A DNA stretch of 64,000 nt, taken from the NCBI RefSeq assembly GCF_006715725.1, contig NZ_VFNU01000001.1, forward strand, positions 4,650,001-4,714,000, read 5' to 3'. Position 1 is the stretch's first letter; each line of letters begins with the position of its first letter. The DNA is from Nocardioides sp. SLBN-35 (GTDB lineage Bacteria > Actinomycetota > Actinomycetes > Propionibacteriales > Nocardioidaceae). Positions 1-8,476 of the stretch are shown in pieces. The notes under the pieces were generated by a model that saw nothing but the letters and a program-made list of their open reading frames with translations, was not told the DNA's origin and searched no databases. The translations under genes and the position numbers were made by a program.

Positions 1-753
1 CAGCAGGTGGGAGATCTCCTGCGGGCTCATCCGGCCGTGGTCGCCGACGATCCGGCCGTCCGCGATGACCAGGATCCGGTCGGCGTACGACGCCGCGACC
101 GGGTCGTGGCTGACCATCGCGATCGTCTGGCCGTAGTCGCGCGCCGCGGCCCCGAGCAGCGACAGCACCTCGCGCGAGCTGCGGGAGTCGAGGTTGCCGG
201 TCGGCTCGTCAGCGAAGATGATCTGCGGTGTCGCGGCCAGGGCGCGGGCGATGGCCACCCGCTGCTGCTGGCCGCCGGACAGCTCGCTCGGCCGATGACC
301 GACCCGGTCGGTGAGGCCCAGGGCGGCGATGATCCGCTGGATCCAGGCCGTCCGCTCGGCGTCGACGCGACGGCCGGCGAGCTCGAACGGCAGCAGCACG
401 TTCTCGTAGGCCGTCAGCGTCGGCACCAGGTTGAACGACTGGAACACGAAGCCGACGTGCTCGCGGCGCAGCAGGGTGCGCTGGTCGTCGGTCATCGAGT
501 GCACCGGCGCACCGGCGACCCAGACCTCGCCGCTGGTCGGGTCGTCCAGCCCGGCCGCGACGTTCATGAAGGTCGACTTGCCGGAGCCCGAGGGCCCCAT
601 GATCGCGGTGAAGGCACCGCGCTGGATGTCGACGCTGATCCCGTCGAGCGCGCGCACCTGGCCGGCGCCGGTGCCGTACGTGCGGGTCACGCCGCGGAAC
701 CGCACCACGGCGGAGTCGGGCTGCTGGGGCGGGCTGTAGGTCGGCTGGTTCAT
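1..753 (-). CDS. ABC transporter ATP-binding protein, MacB/LolD type (3' end outside window)
   Basis: Cytoplasmic ATPase of an ABC transporter of the MacB/LolD/Bce type, which usually pairs with an FtsX-like permease; that permease would lie beyond base 1. The 251 visible codons contain Walker A (GPSGSGKST), the Q-loop region (FVFQSFNLVP), the signature LSGGQQQR, Walker B with IFADEPTGNLD and the switch histidine (MVSHDP). The ATG at 753 begins MNQPTY, and the ABC fold starts about 15 residues later, as is normal. The frame is still open at base 1, so the C-terminus is missing. The gene lies directly downstream of a two-component pair on the same strand, a common layout for systems that sense and export antimicrobial peptides or envelope-stress signals. 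The substrate cannot be told. The family call is secure. Confidence 0.93.
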   Translation of the reverse strand, partial: MNQPTYSPPQQPDSAVVRFRGVTRTYGTGAGQVRALDGISVDIQRGAFTAIMGPSGSGKSTFMNVAAGLDDPTSGEVWVAGAPVHSMTDDQRTLLRREHVGFVFQSFNLVPTLTAYENVLLPFELAGRRVDAERTAWIQRIIAALGLTDRVGHRPSELSGGQQQRVAIARALAATPQIIFADEPTGNLDSRSSREVLSLLGAAARDYGQTIAMVSHDPVAASYADRILVIADGRIVGDHGRMSPQEISHLL

Positions 754-785
754 GCGCTCCACGCTAGGAATCCGCGGCGCCGCGC

Positions 786-830
786 ACATCGGGCGCAGGA
801 TCGAACCCGCCTACATCGCAGGATGTACGC
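786..830 (-). promoter_or_regulatory. Candidate response-regulator operator upstream of the ABC gene
   Basis: The 93-nt gap between the response regulator and the ABC ATPase holds a perfect inverted repeat, ACATC-GCAG-GATGT (813-826), followed by ACGC, and a further ACATC half-site at 786-790. A matching CATC-N4-GATG-TACGC lies upstream of the kinase gene (2763-2779). Two like sites in front of both transcription units of a two-component/ABC locus suggest an operator for the adjacent LuxR-type regulator. This is inference from symmetry and position only. Confidence 0.4.
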
Positions 831-846
831 CGGCCCCCTAGAACCC

Positions 847-1497
847 TCAGATCAGTCCGTGCTCGTAGGCATAGACCACCAACTGCACCCGGTCGCGCAG
901 CTGCAGCTTGGTCAGGATCCGCGAGATGTGGGTCTTCACCGTCGCCTCGGAGAGGTACTCCGCCGCCGCGATCTCCGCGTTGGACAGTCCGGCCGCGGCG
1001 CGCAGCAGGATCTCCCGCTCGCGCGGTGTCAGGGCGTCGTACTCCGGGCCGGGGGCCGCGGTACGGGCCCGGAACCGCTCGAAGAGCCGCCGGGTCGCAC
1101 CGGCCGCGACGACCTGGGTGCCGGCGGCGACCGAGCGGATGGCGGCCAGCAGGAGCTCGGGCTCGGCCTCCTTGAGCACGAACCCCGACGCGCCCGCCTC
1201 GATCGCCGAGGCCGCCGACTCGTCGAGGTCGAAGGTGGTCAGCACCAGCACCCGCGGCCCGTCTTCGCCGTGCTCCGCGACGATCTGTGCGGTGGCGGCG
1301 ACCCCGTCGAGGACGGGCATCCGCACGTCCATCAGCACGACGTCCGGTCCCGTGTCGCGGACCAGCTCGACCGCCTCCGCGCCGGTCCCCGCCTCCCCCA
1401 CCACCTCGAGGTCGGGCTGGGAGCGCAGCAGCATGCCGATCCCGGTGCGGAACAGCGGCTGGTCGTCCACGAGCAGGACCCGGATCGGTTCTGTCAT
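847..1497 (-). CDS. LuxR/NarL-family response regulator
   Basis: DNA-binding response regulator of 216 aa. The N-terminal receiver domain (about 1-120) has the acidic pair at DD11-12, the phospho-accepting Asp57 in VLMDVRMP, and a conserved Lys in FVLKEAEP. The C-terminal LuxR-type helix-turn-helix (about 152-216) has LTPREREIL and the recognition helix around SEATVKTHISRIL. The start MTEPIRVLLVDD at 1497 fits the family. A 13-residue upstream extension is possible but has no support. The start codon overlaps the kinase stop in an ATGA, so kinase and regulator are translationally coupled. The regulator is probably phosphorylated by that kinase and may control the ABC gene just downstream. Confidence 0.95.
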   Translation of the reverse strand: MTEPIRVLLVDDQPLFRTGIGMLLRSQPDLEVVGEAGTGAEAVELVRDTGPDVVLMDVRMPVLDGVAATAQIVAEHGEDGPRVLVLTTFDLDESAASAIEAGASGFVLKEAEPELLLAAIRSVAAGTQVVAAGATRRLFERFRARTAAPGPEYDALTPREREILLRAAAGLSNAEIAAAEYLSEATVKTHISRILTKLQLRDRVQLVVYAYEHGLI

Positions 1498-2726
1498 CGG
1501 TCCTCCGTGGTCGGGATGAAGGCGGCGACCTCCCACGTGGACGGGCGTCCCGGCTCCGCGGGCAGGGTGCGGCTGGCGAAGGTGCCGCCCGCCACCTCGG
1601 CGCGCTCCGCCATCCCGGCAAGCCCGTGCCCGCCGGGCTCGCCGTTCCTGCCGTCCCGGCTCGCCCCGGGTGGGATCGCGTTGCGGACCCGCAGCCGGTA
1701 GCCGTGGGTCCAGTCCTCGGCGACCTCGACCGGCCGGGTCAGGTCACCGTGCTTGAGGGCGTTCGTGAGGGCCTCGCCGAGGATCCGGTGGGCAGTGACG
1801 GTGAGCAGCCGGTGCTCCGGTGGCGTGCCGTACGACGTCTCGACGATCGTCATCCCGGAGGCGCGCATCCGGCCGAGGAGCTCGCCGCGGCGCTCGAAGT
1901 CCAGCGGCACCGGGTCGGTCTCGCGGTCGCGCAGCTGGGTCAGCAGGCGTCGTACGTCGGCCATCGCGGTGCGCGCCGTCTCGCCGATGGTCCGCAGCGC
2001 CCCCTCGGCCTCCTCCGGGTGGCTGCGCAGTCCGTAGCGCGCGCCGTCGGCCTGGGCCGCGACCACCGCCCACGAGTGCGCGACGACGTCGTGCATGTCC
2101 GCGGCGATCCGGCTGCGCTCGGCCTCCTGGCGCAGGACCTCGGCCAGCCGCTGCTGCTCCACCGCGTTGACACGTGCCTCGAGGGCGGCGTCGACCCGGG
2201 CCTGGACGGTCTGCCGGCCCTGCCAGCGCAGGTAGCCGACCAGCCAGCCGCCGAGGGTGAAGACAGCGCACATGGCCGCCGTGCTGACCGCCGCGAACGC
2301 CGTCTCGGTCGGCGAGGAGTACCACTCGCTCGACAGCTGGGCATTGAGCGCCATCGCGACCCCGGCCACGACGGTGGCGACCACACCCGCGGCGAGGCCG
2401 AAGCGTCGTACGCCGCGGCGTTGCGAGGCGCCGAGGGTGAAGAACAGCGGGAAATAGGCGATGTCGGCGATGAACGCGATCTCGCGGTCGGCCAGCTGGC
2501 CGACCGCCGCGGCGAAGGCGAGCACGACCATGCCGGGCAGCCACCAGCGCCGGATCGCGAGCGCCAGCACCAGCAGGGCGGCCGCGACCAGGGTGAACCC
2601 GCCCTGGGTGAGCTGGGCGAGGAGCGCGAACAGGCCGAAGCCGGCCGCGGTGACGACGTCGAAGACCACCTGGGCGCGCGCGGGCCGGGCGTCCTGCCAC
2701 ACGGCAGTGTCGTTCGGCCCGCTCAT
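1494..2726 (-). CDS. Sensor histidine kinase, HisKA_3 (NarL-partner) type
   Basis: Membrane histidine kinase of about 410 aa, partner of the adjacent LuxR-type regulator. The N-terminal half has several hydrophobic segments without a large extracellular loop, as in DesK/LiaS-like intramembrane sensors. A short coiled segment (QRLAEVLRQEAERSR) leads into the HisKA_3 dimerisation helix with the phospho-acceptor in ADMHDVVAH (His212 from this start). The ATPase domain follows, with an N-box (EALTNALKHG) and a G-box (GHGLAGMAERAEVAGG). The start MSGPND at 2726 is preferred. An in-frame ATG at 2765 would add 13 residues but would put a symmetric DNA motif inside the coding region. The stimulus is unknown; membrane or cell-wall stress is typical of the family. 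Confidence 0.93.
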   Translation of the reverse strand: MSGPNDTAVWQDARPARAQVVFDVVTAAGFGLFALLAQLTQGGFTLVAAALLVLALAIRRWWLPGMVVLAFAAAVGQLADREIAFIADIAYFPLFFTLGASQRRGVRRFGLAAGVVATVVAGVAMALNAQLSSEWYSSPTETAFAAVSTAAMCAVFTLGGWLVGYLRWQGRQTVQARVDAALEARVNAVEQQRLAEVLRQEAERSRIAADMHDVVAHSWAVVAAQADGARYGLRSHPEEAEGALRTIGETARTAMADVRRLLTQLRDRETDPVPLDFERRGELLGRMRASGMTIVETSYGTPPEHRLLTVTAHRILGEALTNALKHGDLTRPVEVAEDWTHGYRLRVRNAIPPGASRDGRNGEPGGHGLAGMAERAEVAGGTFASRTLPAEPGRPSTWEVAAFIPTTEDR

Positions 2727-2762
2727 GTGCTCATTGTCGCGGGCTCGCACGGGGATGTCGTC

Positions 2763-2779
2763 CATCCCCCGATGTACGC
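2763..2779 (-). promoter_or_regulatory. Second candidate response-regulator operator
   Basis: CATC-CCCC-GATG-TACGC, the same layout as the site at 814-830. It lies 37 nt upstream of the preferred kinase start and just beyond the stop of the MalK-type gene. Its position supports the shorter kinase start. No binding data; inferred from similarity of the two sites. Confidence 0.35.
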
Positions 2780-2786
2780 GGCGGCG

Positions 2787-3989
2787 TCAGCCGGCGGCGA
2801 CCTCCGCGCCGGGGATCCGCCCGGCCCGCTCGCGGTCGACGGTCAGGTTCTCCCCGGTGGCGGGGTCGAACAGGTGGATGCGGCGGCCGTCGACCCAGAT
2901 CTCGGCGTCCTGGCCCTCGGAGATGCGGCTCGCCCCGTCGAGGGACACGACGAGCTGGGTGCGCATCGCCTCGCCGTCGAGGTCCTTCTCGAGCTGCTGC
3001 AGCTGGGCCCTGACCTCCTCGGGCGCCTCGAACGGGATGTAGGCGTAGGTCTCGTTGCCGAGCCACTCCACCGCGTCGACCTTGGCCGTGAACGTCGACC
3101 CGCTGCGTCCCTCGGCCGCGGCGAGGGAGGCGTCCTCGAAGTGCTCGGGGCGGATGCCGGCGATCAGCAGGCCCCTCCCGGCGGCGCGCTCGGCCTTGTC
3201 GGCCGGGATCTCGACACTGCCGAACGGCAGCCGTACCTGCCCGCCCTCGACCGTCGCAGGGAGGAAGTTCATCGGCGGGGAGCCGATGAAGCCCGCGACG
3301 AAGAGGTTGCCGGGGTTCTCGTAGAGCTCGCGCGGCGTCGCGAGCTGCTGGAGCACACCCCGCTTGAGCACGGCGACCCGGTCGCCGAGCGTCATCGCCT
3401 CGGTCTGGTCGTGGGTGACGTAGACCGTGGTGATGCCGAGCCGCTTCTGCAGCCGGGCGATCTCGGTGCGCATCTGGCCGCGCAGCTTGGCATCGAGGTT
3501 CGACAGCGGCTCGTCGAACAAGAACGCATCGGCCTGCCGGACGATCGCGCGCCCCATCGCCACACGCTGCCGCTGGCCACCCGACAGGTTGCCGGGCTTG
3601 CGCTCGAGGTGCTCGTCGAGCTCGAGCGTTGCCGACGCCTCGCGCACCAGCTTGTCGACCTCGGCGTCGGGCTTCTTGGCCAGGCGCAGCGGGAACGCGA
3701 TGTTCTCGTAGACCGTGAGGTGCGGGTAGAGCGCGTAGTTCTGGAACACCATCGCCAGGTTCCGCTCGCGCGGCGCCAGGTCGTTGACCCGCTTCTCCCC
3801 GATCAGCATGTCGCCGGAGGTGATGTCCTCCAGGCCCACGATCATCCGCAGCAGCGTGGACTTCCCGCAGCCCGAGGGCCCGACGAGGATCATGAACTCC
3901 CCGTCCGCGACGTCGATCGAGACGTCGTTGACGGCCGGGAAGCCGTCGCCGTACTGCTTGACGATGTGGTTCATCGTGATGGCAGCCAT
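2787..3989 (-). CDS. Sugar ABC transporter ATP-binding protein, MalK/UgpC/MsmK type
   Basis: ATPase subunit (400 aa) of a carbohydrate importer. It has Walker A (GPSGCGKST), signature LSGGQRQR, Walker B (AFLFDEPLSNLD), D-loop and switch His (VTHDQTEAMT). The C-terminal third (from about residue 235) is the MalK-type TOBE/OB extension (FIGSPPMNFLPATV, then GIRPEHFED), which binds regulators in this family and marks a CUT1-type ATPase that often serves several importers. It is the last gene of the four-gene importer operon, 7 nt after the MalG-type permease. Length and motifs are standard. The substrate is probably an oligosaccharide or a polyol derivative. Confidence 0.95.
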   Translation of the reverse strand: MAAITMNHIVKQYGDGFPAVNDVSIDVADGEFMILVGPSGCGKSTLLRMIVGLEDITSGDMLIGEKRVNDLAPRERNLAMVFQNYALYPHLTVYENIAFPLRLAKKPDAEVDKLVREASATLELDEHLERKPGNLSGGQRQRVAMGRAIVRQADAFLFDEPLSNLDAKLRGQMRTEIARLQKRLGITTVYVTHDQTEAMTLGDRVAVLKRGVLQQLATPRELYENPGNLFVAGFIGSPPMNFLPATVEGGQVRLPFGSVEIPADKAERAAGRGLLIAGIRPEHFEDASLAAAEGRSGSTFTAKVDAVEWLGNETYAYIPFEAPEEVRAQLQQLEKDLDGEAMRTQLVVSLDGASRISEGQDAEIWVDGRRIHLFDPATGENLTVDRERAGRIPGAEVAAG

Positions 3990-3996
3990 CAGTGGT

Positions 3997-4830
3997 TCAC
4001 CCCTTCACGGCGCCGGAGGTCAGGCCGGCGACGATCTTGCGCTGGAAGATCAGGACGATGACGACGATCGGGATGGTCGCGATGACCGCTCCCGCGGCGA
4101 GCAGCGAGGCCGGCCGGTTGAACGGGTCGGAGCCGACGAAGAAGGACAGCGACGCCGGGATCGGGCGGGCACTCTCTGTCGAGGTGAGCGAGATGCCGAA
4201 GACGAAGTCGTTCCACGCGAAGAAGAAGGTGAGGATCGCCGCGGTGAACACGCCGGGCGCCGCCAACGGCACGATCACCTTGCGGAAGGCCTGCCACGAG
4301 GTCGCCCCGTCGACCTGGGCGGCCTGCTCCATCTCCCACGGGATCTCGCGGAAGAACGCCGACAGGGTCCAGATCGCCAGCGGCAGCGTGAAGGACATGT
4401 AGGGGATGATCAGGCCGGGCCAGGTGTCGTAGAGCCCGACCGCCCGCCACATGTCGAACAGCGGGCCGACCAGCGAGACCACCGGGAACATGGCGATCGC
4501 CAGCGCGATGGTCAGCACCGCCTTCTTGCCGCGGAACTCCAGCCGGGCGATGGCGTACGCCGCCAGGGTGGCCACGACCACCGAGAGCACGGTCGCGATC
4601 AGGCTGATCCCGATCGAGTTGCGGATGGCGAGGAGGAACTGGTCGTTGTCCAGGACGTCGCGATAGTTGGACCAGCCCGCTCCCTCGCCGTCGGCGGGGA
4701 AGAAGCCCGGGCTGCCGTTGGTGATCGCGGTCTGGGACTTGAAGGACAGCGAGATGATCCAGGCCACCGGCAGCAGGCACCAGACCATGATCAGGAGGCA
4801 GCCGACGACGAGGCCGATGCGGTTCTTCAT
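3997..4830 (-). CDS. Carbohydrate ABC transporter permease, MalG type
   Basis: Inner-membrane permease of 277 aa with six predicted hydrophobic segments, the first at residues 5-25. The cytoplasmic EAA loop reads EMEQAAQVDGATSWQAF and is followed by KVIVPLAAPG, the site that contacts the ATPase. It is the second permease of the CUT1 importer. The start MKNRIG lies one base after the stop of the partner permease, so the two are translationally coupled. Length is typical of MalG homologues. The substrate cannot be read from the permease. Confidence 0.94.
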   Translation of the reverse strand: MKNRIGLVVGCLLIMVWCLLPVAWIISLSFKSQTAITNGSPGFFPADGEGAGWSNYRDVLDNDQFLLAIRNSIGISLIATVLSVVVATLAAYAIARLEFRGKKAVLTIALAIAMFPVVSLVGPLFDMWRAVGLYDTWPGLIIPYMSFTLPLAIWTLSAFFREIPWEMEQAAQVDGATSWQAFRKVIVPLAAPGVFTAAILTFFFAWNDFVFGISLTSTESARPIPASLSFFVGSDPFNRPASLLAAGAVIATIPIVVIVLIFQRKIVAGLTSGAVKG

Positions 4831-4831
4831 C

Positions 4832-5767
4832 TCAGGACTCCTGCCGGGCCTGCGCCAGGTCGACGCGGAAGAGTTTGACGATCGCGAACGCCACCACGAG
4901 CACGGACAGGAAGAGCAGCACCGACAGTGCCGAGCCCATGCCGAGCTGGAACTGCTCGATGGTCTGGCGGTAGGTCAGGAAGCTGATCGACTCCGTCTTC
5001 ACCGCACCCGCGGTCATCACGAAGATGTTGTCGAAGATCCGGTAGGCGTCGAGGGCCCGGAACAGGACCGCGACCATGATCGCGGCCCGCATGTTCGGCA
5101 GGATCACCTTGGTCAGCCGCTGGGTCCAGGTGGCGCCGTCGACCTTCGCCGCCTCGATCATGTCCTCGCTGACCTGGGCGAGGCCGGCGAGCAGCAGCAG
5201 CGACATGAACGGCGTCGTCTTCCAGATCTCCGAGACCATGATCGCCACCACGGCCGACCCGGTCTGCCCGAACCAGTTGAAGTCGTCGCCGACGAACGGC
5301 AGCCACCCGTTGACGAAGCCGTTCTGGAACGAGAACGCGAACTGCCAGGCGAAGCCCGAGACCACGGTGATGATGCCGTAGGGGATCAGGATCGAGGTAC
5401 GGATCACGCCCCGGGCGAAGATCACCCGGTGCATGACCATCGCGAACGCGAAGCCGATCACCAGCTCGACCGCCACCGTGACGACCATGTAGAGCACGGT
5501 CACCCCGGTCGTCTGCCAGAACAGCGGGTCGGTCAACGCGGTCAGGTAGTTGCTGATCCCCACGAAGTCGCGCTCGTCGGGCGCGGTGAGGGCGTAGTCG
5601 AAGGTCGACAGGTAGAGGGCTCGCAGCATCGGGAAGGCCGTCACGAGCAGCATCAGCACGATCGCCGGCGCCACCAGCTTCTGGCCGAGACGCGTCTCCG
5701 CGCGGGCGCGGTCGCTGACGGCGGGCCTGCCCTTCACGGGCTTCACGGGTGCGGTCACGGTGCTCAC
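4832..5767 (-). CDS. Carbohydrate ABC transporter permease, MalF type
   Basis: Permease of about 311 aa, partner of the MalG-type protein. A short basic N-terminus (KPVKGRPAVSDRARAE) precedes the first membrane helix (KLVAPAIVLMLLVTAFP). The EAA loop is IEAAKVDGATWTQRLTKV. The GTG at 5767 is chosen because it overlaps the TGA of the upstream binding-protein gene (GTGA) and has a purine-rich GGAAGGGAAG about ten bases upstream. The ATG 90 bases further upstream would lie within the binding-protein gene. The short form matches the family. Confidence 0.92.
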   Translation of the reverse strand: MSTVTAPVKPVKGRPAVSDRARAETRLGQKLVAPAIVLMLLVTAFPMLRALYLSTFDYALTAPDERDFVGISNYLTALTDPLFWQTTGVTVLYMVVTVAVELVIGFAFAMVMHRVIFARGVIRTSILIPYGIITVVSGFAWQFAFSFQNGFVNGWLPFVGDDFNWFGQTGSAVVAIMVSEIWKTTPFMSLLLLAGLAQVSEDMIEAAKVDGATWTQRLTKVILPNMRAAIMVAVLFRALDAYRIFDNIFVMTAGAVKTESISFLTYRQTIEQFQLGMGSALSVLLFLSVLVVAFAIVKLFRVDLAQARQES

Positions 5768-7101
5768 AGCAACGACTTCCCTTCCAGCACGTCCTCGAGG
5801 TACGTCGCCGAGTCCTTCGGCGTGCTGCCGGGTTCGACCGAGGTGGGCGAGTGCCACTTGGCCTGGATCGCGCCGGAGATCATCGCGTAGAACGCGCTCT
5901 TGGGTCGCGGCCCGCCCTCGTCGACGCTGGTCCGGAAGAGCTCGATCAGGTCGGCCGGGTAGTCCCCGCTGGCCGCGACCTTGTCGTACGCCGCGTTGGT
6001 GGAGGGCATCAGGCCGTTCTCGAGGGCGAGGTCGACCTGGGCCTGTTCGGAGGTGATGCAGCGCGCCGCCTCCATCGCGAAGTCAGGATGCTCGCTGTAG
6101 GCACCGACCCCGATGTCGATCCCGCCGACCGGCGGCTTCGACGCCTCACCCTCGACCGTCGCCGGGTAGCGGGCCCAGCCGAGGTCGGCGAACTGCTCGT
6201 CGGTGAGGTCGGATCCGACCTGGCCCTCGTAGTTCTTGTAGACGAAAGTCCAGTTGACCATGAACTCGCCGGCACCGTCCTCCGGGAACATCTGCCCGAG
6301 GCTGGTGCCCTCGTTGGACACGGTGAGGTCCGGTTGTGCCGCCTTCGAGTCGGCCAGCTCCTTGATCACCTCGGCCGCCTTGCGCCCGGCGTCGGAGTCG
6401 ATGTCGACCTTCGCGTCGCGTCCCGCCTCGGTGTCGGAGACGATGTCGCCGCCGGCGCCCTGGACCAGCGCGTTGATCCACACGACGTACGCCTCGTACT
6501 TGTTCGCCTGGACCCCGACCGTGCCGCCGTTGTCGGCCGCCGCCTTGATCACCTGGTCCCAGGTGACCGGCTGGGTCATGTCGAGGCCCGCGGCCTGCGC
6601 GAGGGACTTGCGGTACCAGAGCACCTGGGTGTTGGCCCACAACGGGATCGCGAAGACCTTGTCGTCCCAGGTGACCGTCTCGGCCGCGCCGGAGAGGTAG
6701 TCGCCGTCACCGCCGACGCTGCTGGTGATCGAGTCCGCAAGATCGCCCTCGACCTGCTGCAGCCAGCCGGCGTTGGCGAACTCGGCCACGAAGACCGGGT
6801 CGAGGTTCATCAGGTCGGTGGAGGAGTCCTCGGCGGCGAGCCGGCGGGCCAGCTGGGTGCGCTGGTCCGTGGCCCCGTTGGGGAGCAGCTGCACCGAGAT
6901 GTCGTACTTGTCGGTGCTGCACTGCTTCGCGTACTTCTGGAAGGTGTCCACCCCGTCGGGGTTCACGTACCAGTTGAGGACCGGCTTTGCCGAGCCCCCG
7001 CACGCTGTCAGGCTGCCGGCCGCGAGCGCCGCGACGGCCGCGAGCGTGGCGCGACGGCGGCGCCGGGACGGTCGTCCCGGCAGGCCGTTGATCGATCTCA
7101 T
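5764..7101 (-). CDS. Extracellular sugar-binding lipoprotein (family 1 solute-binding protein)
   Basis: Substrate-binding lipoprotein of about 445 aa that feeds the two permeases downstream. A basic N-terminus (RPSRRRRRATLA) leads to a hydrophobic stretch and the lipobox LTAC, so the mature protein should start at that Cys and be anchored to the outside of the membrane. The body has the Trp-rich ligand-site features of CUT1 binding proteins (WANTQVLWYRKS, FMVNWTF). The start MRSING at 7101 is preferred; the longer ATG at 7140 would add residues ahead of the signal peptide. A GGGAGGGG ribosome site lies 13 nt upstream. First gene of the importer operon. Confidence 0.93.
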   Translation of the reverse strand: MRSINGLPGRPSRRRRRATLAAVAALAAGSLTACGGSAKPVLNWYVNPDGVDTFQKYAKQCSTDKYDISVQLLPNGATDQRTQLARRLAAEDSSTDLMNLDPVFVAEFANAGWLQQVEGDLADSITSSVGGDGDYLSGAAETVTWDDKVFAIPLWANTQVLWYRKSLAQAAGLDMTQPVTWDQVIKAAADNGGTVGVQANKYEAYVVWINALVQGAGGDIVSDTEAGRDAKVDIDSDAGRKAAEVIKELADSKAAQPDLTVSNEGTSLGQMFPEDGAGEFMVNWTFVYKNYEGQVGSDLTDEQFADLGWARYPATVEGEASKPPVGGIDIGVGAYSEHPDFAMEAARCITSEQAQVDLALENGLMPSTNAAYDKVAASGDYPADLIELFRTSVDEGGPRPKSAFYAMISGAIQAKWHSPTSVEPGSTPKDSATYLEDVLEGKSLL

Positions 7102-7265
7102 CGCCCTGATCACCCCTCCCGAGGATGTGGCGTGTGTCACCCAGTCCTACCCCTACGTCGCGGACTTTGTCCACGGCCGGGTGCTGCCCCGATGCCCACC
7201 CGGCGGCGGTTCAGTGCCCGATCCGGGCTGGTTCAGACCTGCCGGGACTGGCGTAGGTTTCGACC
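7102..7265. promoter_or_regulatory. Divergent promoter region, importer operon and DUF4032 gene
   Basis: 164 nt between divergent genes. On the plus strand TAGGTT (7254-7259) lies exactly six bases before the ATG at 7266 with no Shine-Dalgarno sequence, the layout of a leaderless actinobacterial promoter. On the minus strand GGGAGGGG is the ribosome site of the binding-protein gene. I could not pick a convincing operator. Confidence 0.45.
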
Positions 7266-8468
7266 ATGGCGCTGCATGTCGTGGCCGCCCGGACCGACCC
7301 GGCCCTGTTCCGGCTGCCGTGGTCGCGGCCGCTCGCGGACTGGGACGACTGGTACGTCGTACCTCTGCCGCTCGGCCTGTCCCGGCACGTCGTCCGCGTG
7401 GTCCAGGTGAACCGCCAGTTCCTCGCCGTGAAGGAGACCGAGGAGGCGATCGCGCTGCGCGAGTACGACCTGCTGCGCGACCTGCAGCGGCTCGACCAGC
7501 CGGCCGTCGTACCGCGGGGGGTGGTGACCGGCCGGACGGGTGCCGGCGGCGAGCCGCTGCCGGCGGCGCTGCTCACCGAGCACCTTCACTACTCGCTCTC
7601 CTACCGCACGGTCTTCCAGCACGGCCTGCGCGCCGAGCAGGTCCCGGCCCTGGTCGACGCCCTCGTGGTGCTGCTCGTGCGGTTGCACCTCGCCGGCTTC
7701 TTCTGGGGCGACGTGTCGCTCTCGAACGCCCTCTTCCGCCGTTCTGCCGGGGGTTTCGCGGCCTTCCTCGTCGACGCGGAGACCGGCGAGCTGCGGTCGT
7801 CGGTGTCGGACGCGATGCGTGAGCAGGACCTGACCGTGGGGGTGGAGAACATCTTCGCCGAGCTGATGGACCTGCAGGCCAGCGACGACACCGACATCGA
7901 GGTCGACGGGTTCGCGATCGTCGCCCAGCTCACCGAGCGCTACCACGCCCTGTGGGACGAGCTCACCGCCGCCGAGGAGTTCGGCGCCGACGAGTGGTAC
8001 CGCGTCGAGCAGCGGATCGCCCGGCTCAACGACCTCGGCTTCGACGTCGACGAGCTCGACGTCCGCACCGAGTCCGACCGGGTCCGGATCCAGCCGAAGG
8101 TCGTCGAGGCCGGCCACCACCGCCGCGAGCTGCGCGAGCTGACCGGCCTGGTCGCCGAGGACAGCCAGGCCCGCAAGCTGCTCAACGACCTGGCGGCGTT
8201 CACGGCGCACGGCGGGTACGACGACGAGGACCGCGAGGTCGTCGCCCGGCGGTGGCTGGCGAATGTCTACACCCCGATCGTCGAGCTGCTGCCGCCGGAG
8301 CTGCGGCGCACCATCTCCGCGCCGGAGTACTTCCACGAGGTGATGGAGCACCGCTGGGCGCTCTCGGACGCCGCCGGGCACGAGGTCGACATCCACGACT
8401 CCGCGCGGGACTACGTCGCGAACGTGCTGCCGCACCGGCCTCCGGACACCCCGACGGGGTTGGCCTGA
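7266..8468 (+). CDS. DUF4032 protein with kinase-like fold
   Basis: Soluble protein of 400 aa matching the actinobacterial DUF4032 family, which has an N-terminal domain related to lipopolysaccharide (Kdo/WaaP-type) kinases. A conserved Lys in QFLAVKETEEA (about residue 56) could be the ATP-binding lysine. GFFWGDVSLSNALF (about 146-159) looks like a catalytic loop with GD in place of HxD, and FLVDAETGE looks like the metal-binding DFG region. The C-terminal half is helical and acidic and is the DUF4032 part. No substrate is known. It stands alone, divergent from the sugar importer and convergent with the dehydrogenase gene. It appears leaderless (see the promoter entry). Confidence 0.8.
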   Translation: MALHVVAARTDPALFRLPWSRPLADWDDWYVVPLPLGLSRHVVRVVQVNRQFLAVKETEEAIALREYDLLRDLQRLDQPAVVPRGVVTGRTGAGGEPLPAALLTEHLHYSLSYRTVFQHGLRAEQVPALVDALVVLLVRLHLAGFFWGDVSLSNALFRRSAGGFAAFLVDAETGELRSSVSDAMREQDLTVGVENIFAELMDLQASDDTDIEVDGFAIVAQLTERYHALWDELTAAEEFGADEWYRVEQRIARLNDLGFDVDELDVRTESDRVRIQPKVVEAGHHRRELRELTGLVAEDSQARKLLNDLAAFTAHGGYDDEDREVVARRWLANVYTPIVELLPPELRRTISAPEYFHEVMEHRWALSDAAGHEVDIHDSARDYVANVLPHRPPDTPTGLA

Positions 8469-8476
8469 CGGACGCC

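Noticed and set aside
7..1701. Long plus-strand frame (564 codons) over the two-component genes
   Set aside because: Arg/Gly/Asp-rich antisense shadow of the ABC, regulator and kinase genes, which have clear motifs on the minus strand.
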